DNA from: Phoronis ovalis
Lineage: Eukaryota > Phoronida > Phoronidae
Assembly: GCA_028565635.1 (NCBI GenBank)
Contig: JAOXYB010058557.1
Coordinates: forward strand, 1 to 10,907
DNA length: 10,907 nucleotides
Direction: 5' to 3'
The translations under genes and the position numbers were made by a program. Below the pieces are notes generated by a model that did not search any database, was not told the origin of the DNA, and worked only from the letters and a program-made list of their open reading frames with translations. Numbering within the stretch: the first letter of the stretch is position 1; each line of letters begins with the position of its first letter. Below are positions 1 to 9,900 of this stretch, one piece after another.

Positions 1-245
1 TCTAATGTAAAACAACAATAATGTTAAAAAAATATCCTACACATTGGATGGGCATTAGACATGACAAATGTCTTGTTAGAACTGGGCTATGGATATGTTG
101 ATATTTTGAAACCAGCTAGTGTTTTGCATACACAAGGCTTAAGGCCACTTGCATCTAAACAGTCCCTAATAGGAACATCAGTTCAAATTCCTATTGAATG
201 AGCCAGGCATACAACCCTCCAATCATCTTCTAATAGCTAAACATC
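1..245 (-). other. 3' untranslated region (partial)
   Basis: The sequence downstream of the TAA stop in gene orientation. No minus-strand AATAAA or ATTAAA followed by a GT-rich element was found, so the transcript presumably runs beyond base 1. No second gene is visible here. Confidence 0.6.
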
Positions 246-950
246 TTACATGAGCCTGCATGTGCTGCTTAAATTTTTTGATTGTTCATAATCAAACGTT
301 GTGGCTGGATCTCGACCGTCTACATTATTTGCTCTCCTGACTATACCTGTATTGCTCACTTTACGATTAGAACGTTCCGGCAGGGAATTTCTTTGCCCTA
401 GTGGAGTATGTTGGTTGCTTGCACTTATTTTGTGCAGTTCTTGTTCAGACTTTAAAGAACTTGGCCTCTGACGATTTATTCCTGACATTTCTGACTTAGT
501 ACTGAACCCTGAAAAAGATCGACTAAAAGGATCATTGTCTCCTGTAGAACTGGACGATTCACTCTCATGAATAGTGCCCATATCTGACTCATCGAAACGC
601 ACTGATGATCGTTTTGGACTACGTTCACGATTACCAGAATCATTCGGTGTAGAAGTATTCACAGTTAATGATGTTTTTCGCATAGTTGGTGACACTGCTA
701 TCGATTTCCGCCTCTTTTCAGTAGCACCACCTGCAGATTGAGTATAAAATGTATAGTCTGCTACTGTACGTGTTGGCGTAACAGCAACAGAAGCTCGTCT
801 GTCCAAACTGGTCCTGCTACCACGTGTGTTTTCAACTGTTACATTATTATTAACTTCTCGTCTCTTTTCATCCAGAGTTATTGTTAAATGTGAATCCAAC
901 TGTTTGATCTGCTTGTCTTTCTTATCAATGTCTTGTTTTAATGTCTCGAT
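246..950 (-). CDS. Terminal exon j: end of coiled coil, Ser/Arg-rich tail, CaaX box
   Basis: 705 nt, 234 codons plus TAA at 246-248. The acceptor is TTTTCTTCAG|ATCGAG. Residues 1-32 finish the coiled coil (IETLKQDIDKKDKQIKQLD). From about residue 40 the sequence is rich in Ser, Thr, Arg and Asn with no predicted fold. It carries Pro-directed sites with a following basic residue (TPTR at residue 58, SPKR at 111) and basophilic RRxS sites (RRAS, RRKS). A near-repeat RR-x-S-(V/I)-A-V-(T/S)-P-T occurs twice, at residues 51-60 and 80-89. The last four residues, CRLM, form a CaaX box with Met last, which in known proteins favours farnesylation. The long uninterrupted frame and correct phase make this exon firm. 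Confidence 0.92.
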   Translation of the reverse strand: METLKQDIDKKDKQIKQLDSHLTITLDEKRREVNNNVTVENTRGSRTSLDRRASVAVTPTRTVADYTFYTQSAGGATEKRRKSIAVSPTMRKTSLTVNTSTPNDSGNRERSPKRSSVRFDESDMGTIHESESSSSTGDNDPFSRSFSGFSTKSEMSGINRQRPSSLKSEQELHKISASNQHTPLGQRNSLPERSNRKVSNTGIVRRANNVDGRDPATTFDYEQSKNLSSTCRLM

Positions 951-3900
951 CTGAAGAAAAATCAAAATTAACATTATTAAAAAAGTGTAGTAACAGGCTA
1001 TATCTGTCTATGGTTTATTACATTATCAAATTTTTGTTATTATTTAAAGTAAAACAAAATATCCTTTTTTACCCAGGCGAATCTACAGAAAGTATTAAAT
1101 CCACCTGGTGAGGAAGCTGTTTTGCTGTGTAAAATCCATGCACAAATCTTTTGGGAAAGAAACAGGTTTTATTCATATTTATGTCTGACAGTAACAAAAC
1201 TGTATTAGAAAGATTTTTACCTGTTTCTTAAACTGTGTTATTTCATTATCTTTTGTTGACAGCTTAATTTCTGATTCTGCTAAATCAGAGCGACAACTTC
1301 TTAGTTGTCTTTCTAGCATACCTTGTTTGTCAACCAGACCTCTTCGCAAAAATTCCCTGAAATAATTTTAATAGTCCCATTAAGTTGAACTATACATATG
1401 TTTAATCAGCCCTAACAATGTTATTCAGAGGATAATAATTTCTCCATGGATCCATTTCCATTAAGGATTCTAATGAATGGCTCCTGGATTAGACTGATAA
1501 GGATAGCTTGTAGAAGATTTTGCTGCCCACTCACCTTGCAAAATGTATGCAATCATGCATTGGGTACATAAAAATAATTTAAATTTTTTGTGCATGTAAA
1601 AATTTTGGTAGCTACTGACATCTAGCGGGCAAGCAGTTTTCGACTGATCTGTATCTGAGAAATATATGGGGCAGGTATTAAACAATCACTGAAAATATCT
1701 ACTTTATGTTAAAACCAAAATTAAAATTATTATATAAATTGAACAACTATGAAAATTAAATAGTTTTTTTTTTCAGCAATGTTATAATATGCAAAAGCAG
1801 AAACATGTCTATACAAAATATATTATACATAACATTTGCTACCTGCTGTTTTACTTGAACCAACAATGTACAGTAATTATGCATTTTCTTTAGAGGAGCA
1901 ATGAAGGGGATAGGAGAAAGGTTCAATCTCATTGCACAGAAACAAAAATTGATAATCTGATTACATGAAATAAATTATTGTAACCCTAAAATACAAAAAT
2001 AAAACGTAACGTTTATCACATTGCACTGACCGAAATAAAATTAAAGGAATCCAATCCAACTGTACAAAAATACACCTGTAGAAAATAAGTTTGCCCACGC
2101 TCCCTCTAAATACATTCAAGTACCTGAATAGGCGGAATGATCACAAAATGTGAAATTATGCTCGTGTATTTATAACATTTCACATGGTATGTTCTATTCT
2201 GTGCTTCATCAGATTTGGTAGATCTTCTCTAAGCACCCCAATGTCCCTAGCTATGATATCAGTATGATAAGAGTTTCTGTCTGCCTCGATTCCTCTTTCC
2301 GTGTTTTGGTGACCAGGTGACTAATTTGGATCCTGGTTCCTTACGTTTCTGTAGGAGTGACCTGCCAATCTGAAATGCCTGTTGTATTTTACAGGACAGT
2401 TTTGCTTCCTTTCCATACAGTTCAGCGTTAGTCATGTGCTGCCTCCAGTGAATACTTAGGCATTTCCTCAGAAGTCTGGTATAACATCCATCTAGCTTGC
2501 TTTCCAATTCTGGTGTTATTGTCCAGGTGTCGGATCCGTACATGATAATGGATTCCACTGTTGTCTTGAATATGTCTAATTTTGTCCTACGATCTAGTTT
2601 TGATTTCCAGATAATATCCATTTTATTGCAGGCATTCCATGCCATGCCTATTTTCTTCTTTATTTCATGTGCACTATCTCTTACAAGTGATCCTAGGTAC
2701 TGGTAGTTGGTAACCTCCTTTAGGGAATTTCCACTTAAAGTTTTGATTTCTATCTTATCAGTGATGTTAACAGTCAGATACTCGGTTTTCTTCACATCTG
2801 GTTTTAGACCAACACTTCCACCATACCTCTCCACATTTGTTAGTAGTTCTTGTCCATCTTTTTGGTTGTACTGGACTATATTATGAGAAGAGCAACCAAA
2901 GATGAAGAACGTTTAGGCTTTACACTAAAAGAACGCCAGAGCTCAAGAAAATCTGAGTACCTGTCACAAACCAGTATTAATTTTGGTACCTTATTGGAAG
3001 AGAACTTAACTCAGAAACCTACAGTAAGACCTAAGACAAACAATTAAAGATACATTCGCACAAGTAAGGCATGCATGGAATGCACAGGGCTAGAGAGTTC
3101 ACATTTAATTTAGAATTATAATACTTAATGCTCATGCAATCTGGAGATATTCTCAATACTTTAGTCAGTTTAGTTCCTCATGTAATTGTGCAGGTCAGAG
3201 TAAAGCAAGTTTTTCCAAGACATACTTTACGTTATAGATATATTAAACATTATTTTTTAATAAATGTTTAAGCAAACTGTTAGTCATATCACAAAAACAT
3301 GTTAGTAAAGGTTAGTGGGTAAGCACATCAAAAAGCAAACAAATTGCTATAATATTAAAATGTGCAAACCTTTCACGATGGTTTTCATTCCTGTTGAATT
3401 AATAATACACAAAAAGATACATATGAATGCAGTTGATAACAGGCAAAACAAATTTTTATTCACAAAAATTAGTAAATATTAATATTAATATCTAAAACAA
3501 AAAATCATCATCTTTTGGTAAAGAAATTATCAGAAATAAAGTAGAAACTTACTCATATGCATGGTCACAAAAGCTAATTAAAAATAAATGTGTTATTAAT
3601 AAATTATGAAGGCAACAAAGCACTAATAAAAATATTATGCCAAAAAAACTAGGTGAAAATTAAATAAATGTTTGTACTTTATTGACAGTAAAAATGTCAG
3701 AATAATATAATTGTATGCAGAGCATTGCCAACTGATAATATTAGTAGCAGCAAGTTTTGTTATAAAGCCAAAACAAATTGAAGCAACTTCCTATTACGTT
3801 TGTTGAATAGAAGTCATTATATCACGCTTCATAGGTGTCACTATACACTTATTCCAAGATGCATACATCCAAACAGACCTCATCACCATTCACGACCAAC

Positions 3901-6900
3901 AAATCAATCCATCGAGTAAAGACAACTGATTAAATATGGGCCATGTTACGTAACTTTTATATTTATTGTTTTCAACTTCAAATTAGTTTACTTCCAAATA
4001 TTAATTTTAAAAATACCACTATCATCTGTTCTGATTTTAGAATTGTCAAATAGTCGTATAGCTTACCAGTTCAGTTTGGCTTTCTGTGCAGCTGAATCTA
4101 CATTTACTCCTTGCTTTCTTAATTGTTCTTTCTCTTCATTCAAGTCATCTTTAAGCAACACCAACTCCTACAAATAACACAACAGAGAAAGGTGATGCAG
4201 TGTTTATTATCATCCACACTGAGATGATATCTTTGTATACCACAATTATGCATTTGTTGACTCATCAGTATATGATATTTACAAATTCTTGAAAAGAAAC
4301 TTATCCTTCTGCTGATAAATAACAGATGTTACAAGCCTTGTAGACAAAAAACACTACATAATTTCGAGCATCCTGGCAAAAAGGCATACATTGAGTATAC
4401 GTAAACATGATGACAACTCCTGCATGAAGCTAAATGCTGTGTACTGGTAAAGTTCATATACAGTTAAACATACTCAACTGGGGAACAGATATTTTTCAGC
4501 TTAAAAGCCTTACAAATTTACGGTTTTCAATGGCCTTACAAGAGCATTGATGAGGTGCTGGTAACTGAAATTTTTTTGTATGGAAAATCACTTTTTCACA
4601 AATTTTTAATTGTAGCTTACCCTGTCCAATTCATCTACATCCTTTTGATGCCTTTCAACAATAGCTTGTCTTCTATCTAGATATCCTTCTATTTCCTCTA
4701 TCTGAAAAAGCAGTTTGGGGAATTATTGTATATTATCTAATAGTTCGACCACAAACAAGTAACTTCAATTTTCATTGCACAAATTATTACTTCTTTTTAA
4801 GCTGTCTGGTAGAAATTCATACAAAATAGAAATGGAGATAATAAAAAAATGTAAACTTAAATATATTTGAAGTTGTGTAGTAAAAATCTTATATACCCAT
4901 AAAAGGTTAAAACAACATTTTAGTTTGTTGTCATTTTAAGATTACGTCTAAATAAACTGGTTACTTGTATGTATTAATTAATTAATAAATAAGTTTATTA
5001 ACTATTTGTTTGCATGTAATGTCTGCAGGTAACATGAGTTCTAATTTTGCTCATGGTTTGTAAGGTTGGAAAAATTGTATATTAAGTTTATGCAACATTT
5101 TATTATTTACCAAAGACTCCAGTTTAGTTTTTTATAACACTTGCCTCTTTTTCATAATCCTCTAAAGCCTTTTGTCTTTTAGACAAATCTTCTTCTCTTT
5201 CTAACAATCTACTTTCCCTTTCTAACATTTTTTGGTGTCTTTCCAAATATTCCGTATTTTTTCTTAATTCATGCAGCTCATACTCCATTAAAATATCAGT
5301 TTCAGTTCTAAAACAGAAAATAATTGAAGATTGCAACATGTCTTCACTTTTTTTGTCCTAACAGTTATGTACTTCTTTGTCCTGACCCAGAATCAGCAAT
5401 AATTTTTTGGGGTAGTTCAAAACATTTATATTTTGATATTTAAACTCCCTATAATTTCATAATAATACAATAATATATAAAACCAGAAATCCTGTCAGAG
5501 TACTCTATACATATTAATGCTCAAATTCTTTTCTACAAAATAATTAAGTATATTAATACTTACTGGCATCCTTTTTCCTCACTTCCTGGACATTTGTGGA
5601 CCGCAACATTTTTCTGAGAATCAGGTGTATGGCGCGACAAGTTTGTTAATTTCTTCTCAAGCTCATCGACCTAAAAAAGATTATGAAATAAAACTAATTA
5701 TCATAACTTTAAATTATACTGTAACTGATTTTAGAAGTCTGACTTCATAGTGGATGATTCTGGACAAAACATTTAAGGTGTTTGTTTAATCATTAGGCAT
5801 TAGCTCATCTTAGCTAAGAAGTTTAGATGTAGAAAGGACATTTGGGCATTCTTGTAGACTTAACAATGCCCACAATATGCTACACAACTGAATGAACTGC
5901 ACCGAGTTAGTAGGAATGGTCATTCATGAATTGTGGGTACAGTTTGGTTTGTTACATTATGTAAGGTGATGCATGCAAATGGCTCATTTGGTTGAGTGAC
6001 CGTTACTAAGTCACATATTGGGTTTAGACACATAGCAATATTTATTGTCTATTTAATAATTGTCGTGGCAACAAGATATAAAAAATAACCTTTTTCTCAT
6101 ATTTATGTAATTTTTTAGACTTCTTTGACAACTCCTTCTCCTTTTCTTTGAGCACAACTTCAAGTTTACTTAAATCTTCCTTCAAAATGTGATTTTGTGC
6201 ATCTTTGTGGCCATTCTCTAGAAAATTTCTGAAAACCAAAAAAAATACAATTTGCAATGCATACCAACCACTAAAATTTAGAACATCGCAAGGTGCTAAT
6301 TTTTAATGTGATTTAGGTTCTGCTAATATTCATTCAAAACTAGTTTTTAAATTATTTTAAATATAGTATCTTACTTCTTATTCCGTATTTGTTCTTCTAG
6401 TTCTTCTAATTCATGTTCATATTCTTTCTTTTTCTTCTCCTTATCTGATTTACTTTGTGCCATCTAAAAACGAGTTAAAATGTTCATATTCCTATACTGA
6501 CAAAGTCATACTCCACTCGGAAATAAATAGCACCAAGGTGATTTTTCATTATAGAACATTTAGTTATACCAAAGTTATTGTTGTAGTTACTGAAGCATTA
6601 AGCCTTATGAGAACAACAGGAGTGTTCTGAGTGCAGTAACAACTTTTATGTTCTATTGAAACACTTCATTTAAAGATTTCAATGAAAATTTTGTTTACCT
6701 GTTTTTTTTCTATTTTCTCCACATACAACTATTCAAGAGATACATTTAACATATATACTATACTGTTGTAGTACACACTAAAATATTTTGGCTGTTAATC
6801 TATTTCCTTATTTATATCAAATGAAAACTTGAACTCTAGCACTTCAAAATCATTTACATTCTTTAGGTTTATTCTACAAGTTTTGCCATGCAAGTAAATA

Positions 6901-9900
6901 ATAAATATGAGAATAGAGCAAGAAAATACTCCAGTACTACACTCAGTCAACTTGTATTGTACAGAACTGGAGAAACTAAACAAAGTAATATAATAGTGTG
7001 GAATAACCATAATACAAATGAACACAACCAATACTTGATGTTTCTGTTTCTTACTGAACATTAAAATAATTTCTTTCTATGTTTCTCCTATTTATGTATA
7101 AGCTTTTTAGACAACATGTATATGTATTTTCACAACAAAGATCTAACCCATGTGATTTTTTGCTGAATGAGAATTATGTATTTTCTAAACAATACTAGTT
7201 GTTCTCAGTATTAATATTTTTAAATATTAATACTGAAAACAACTAATACTGAGTATATCTAGCACACATTGCTAAAAACATAAAATTTTTAGCAATGTGT
7301 CCCAGATATTTATGTTTTACTTACAGTCTAACATTATTTAATCCAAAGTATCCACAGCAAAGGCATGATCTGGTCATAGAGATCAGATGTAGATTAAGAA
7401 TAAATGTACATAAACAAACTTTCATCTATAAGGAGTTACTACCCTAATATTATAATACTGCTTTCCATCAAAACATCTATGTAACACATGGACATTAAAT
7501 TAATATTAAGGGCTACAATACCTTTTATGATTAGTAATATAAATATAAATGCCAATATATTTATCTACAATGTAATGATTGTACAAGCCAGTCTGACACA
7601 ATTCCACTTAAGTTCAGTGTGAAAACATTACTTACTAGTCACTTACAAGTATGTAAGAAATGTCAATGTCCTTAACAGTATACACATTCTTTTTAAGTCT
7701 CTCTAATTTAAACACCTCATTCATTCAGGTTTTCAGTGTAGTTTAAACATATCCAGTTTGAAATTTTCATGGTGTCTAAAAATTCACATACCCCCCCCCC
7801 GCAAACTTGAAGTAAATCACTCTTTGGCTGCACTAATTTTTATTGTACTTTAAGTTTTAAAACAGCCATATAGAACCTAGATATTTCCACAGTTTCTATT
7901 TTATTTTTTTACAATAGCCTTCATTATCTCAGTTAAATTCTCCCTTATCAGGTAGGCTGGATTGATTCTCTGTATCATGAATAAAGTTACTATCATACTA
8001 CTTCTTTCAACACGATGACAACAATTTGTGTTTGTTTCTAAGCACAATGACATTTTGAATCAGACCAATGACATTTCCATGTGTTATGACTTGATTATTA
8101 ATATTTAAGAAATATATAACTGGCATTGAAAATATCATACAAAGGCATATTTCTCTACATCAATGAACTTTTCACAAATCCCACGAGGTTTTTCATATAA
8201 TTCTCCTCCAACAAAATATACCCTTGACAAAATGTCATGATTAATTGTCTTTCGTTGGTGTAATGATTACACTGTGATACCACAATTTTATACAATACAA
8301 ATGATGTTTGTACTAGGATTAAGACCACCTCCATTATCACTTTTGTACAGTTGAAGATATCTGTAAGATTACCTGTAACAATAAAACAGGACAGTATGGG
8401 AAAATTATATGAAGGAGCGATCGAATTGCCCGTGGAACTGTCCAGAGAAGTGACCTACACAACCAGCATGTTTTAGTTACCTCCTTCCTACATTGTTGCT
8501 TAAACTGTATAAGTTGTGTATTAAGTGTCTTGATTTCTTCTCTTTGAGAGTTCTTCATTTTTCCACTATCTTCAACTCCCTGCAATGTAATTATCAGGTA
8601 TTTGTTTTATAGATTTACCAATGTTTGAATACATGGGAAAATAAAATTACTTGACTCAACAGATAACTAGAACAAGTGTGACATTAAAATGACATGTCTA
8701 AAGATATTTCGTTGCATCAAGCTTAAGTTTTTGATGTATAACATTTGCATGGTTACGTATAGATACACTGATTTTATTAAATTATGAAGAAATGTACAAA
8801 AAGCTTATATACAGGTGACCAACATTGCATTTCTTTATAGTTTAATATTAAAGGTAAATTAGCAATTATACCAATATCAACACAAACAAAATATCTCAAT
8901 CCAGGTATAATTTGATATTCCTCTTAGTTTACATTCTTATACTGTAAATCATGGATGAATAATATTAGCCATTCTTATGCACAGTTTAACAGGCAGTTTA
9001 ACTAGTTTAAACTAGGTTTGAACTAATAGCCCTTTATTAAATGGCTGATTATCCTGCTAGAGTGGTTTATCATTTAATAACACACAAACAAGACTGTAAA
9101 TAGGGGACACTTTTCCATTGTTATTCAGTTAATAAAGTCAACAGTCAAAAAGTAAACAAGACCATAAATGTTGTTATTTAAAGTGCACAAGCAAATACTA
9201 AAGGCCTAATATGATCAGTGACCCAAAAGTTGATCATCAGGCTATAATTCAATATTATATTATTATCATAATGAGGATAATAACTAGAGGTGCCCTTGGT
9301 GATATCTTTTATATTTTACAGAGTTACTCTGGCTATTTCTGCATGAATCCACTATGATTCATTTGATTCTTTCCTTACAGTTTAGTTCTCTGAATACACA
9401 AATAATTTACTTTAAGAAATACAACTACATAACATATCTCTATGTTCAATAAAAAAAATTATTTTTGTTCATCAAACTAGAAGAAATTATTGTTTTTTAT
9501 GGCACAAATAATTAAACTATTCAATCTCAAAAAAAAATTGAAAGGAAGAAAAAAGATAGATTTTGCTTTGTATTTTAGTGCATAAGTATTGCAAAAGTGT
9601 ACTTGTACAAAGATATATCCATTCTCAACTCTAAAATTGCCTCTTTTGGGTGAAAGAATGAAAGAACAGTTTAATTTTGATTTTATGATTGCAATTTGTT
9701 TTTTGTAAAAAATCAGGAATAAATACTTAAGAAAAAATTAAACTTCTGATGCAGGTAGATTGATGATCAAACAAAATCCCTTTTTTGGGGTTGACAGGGT
9801 AGGAAATGTAAGTAATAAAAAAATTACCTGTAAGGTACTTCCATTTGGAATGGTTTGTCCATCATCGGGATCAAACTTCTCCATCTTGTCGTCTGATTCA

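Larger units (their letters stand above)
2127..2955 (-). mobile_element. 5'-truncated, 5'-inverted RTE-like non-LTR retrotransposon remnant (dead)
   Basis: The 3' part (about 2180-2870, minus) encodes the end of a reverse transcriptase and its C-terminal region. It carries VGLKPDVKKTEYL, YQYLGS, KIGMAWNACNKMDIIW, IIMYGSDTW, YTRLLRKCLSIHWRQHMTN and HGKRNRGRQ, all hallmarks of invertebrate RTE-like LINEs. A frameshift near 2261-2290 separates the final block (DIIARDIGVLREDLPNLM), which ends at a stop at 2180-2182. The 5' part (about 2862-2955) lies on the plus strand and reads VVLDYIMRRATKDEERLGF and TLKERQSSRKSE, the stretch that normally precedes the catalytic FADD/YADD box. The catalytic box is missing between the two parts. 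It cannot encode an active enzyme. The exact LINE clade is inferred from motif memory. Confidence 0.8.
1357..4066 (-). other. Large intron h-i hosting a LINE fragment and microexon candidates
   Basis: About 2.7 kb. From low to high it holds: an unassigned moderately GC-rich stretch at about 1440-1690 with a short minus-strand open frame I regard as chance; AT-rich sequence; the rearranged LINE at about 2127-2955; and AT-rich sequence with the two 21-nt microexon candidates. An imperfect inverted repeat with 9-bp arms sits at 3243-3271. Nothing else is supported. Confidence 0.7.
6464..8480 (-). other. Intron b-c, about 2 kb
   Basis: AT-rich intron containing the 30-nt microexon candidate at 6699-6728, two tandem hairpins at 7196-7309 and a run of ten C at 7791-7800. 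Short open frames at about 6795-7061 and 8155-8340 have no coding character and are taken as chance. Confidence 0.65.

Noticed and set aside
1470-1685. 71-codon minus-strand open frame in the large intron
   Set aside because: No suitable acceptor and donor in phase 2 and no known motif. The stretch is somewhat GC-richer and may be an old repeat.
2497-2706. Plus-strand open frame of 69 codons
   Set aside because: Antisense shadow of the LINE reverse transcriptase fragment.
2880-2891. Minus-strand SSHN as a mutated catalytic FADD box
   Set aside because: The same bases read IMRR in a well-matched plus-strand reverse transcriptase segment, so this is the inverted piece and not a decayed catalytic box.
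5140-5141. GT donor a few bases downstream of the GC donor of exon f
   Set aside because: Splicing there gives phase 1 and a TAG early in exon g.
6795-7061. 88-codon minus-strand open frame in intron b-c
   Set aside because: No phase or splice-site fit to the gene and no coding-like composition.
7645-7668. 24-nt microexon candidate (DIDISYIL) in intron b-c
   Set aside because: Frame-compatible, but with a poor pyrimidine tract and hydrophobic content unlike the surrounding coiled coil.
8155-8340. 61-codon minus-strand open frame next to exon b
   Set aside because: No splice sites in phase, intron-like composition.
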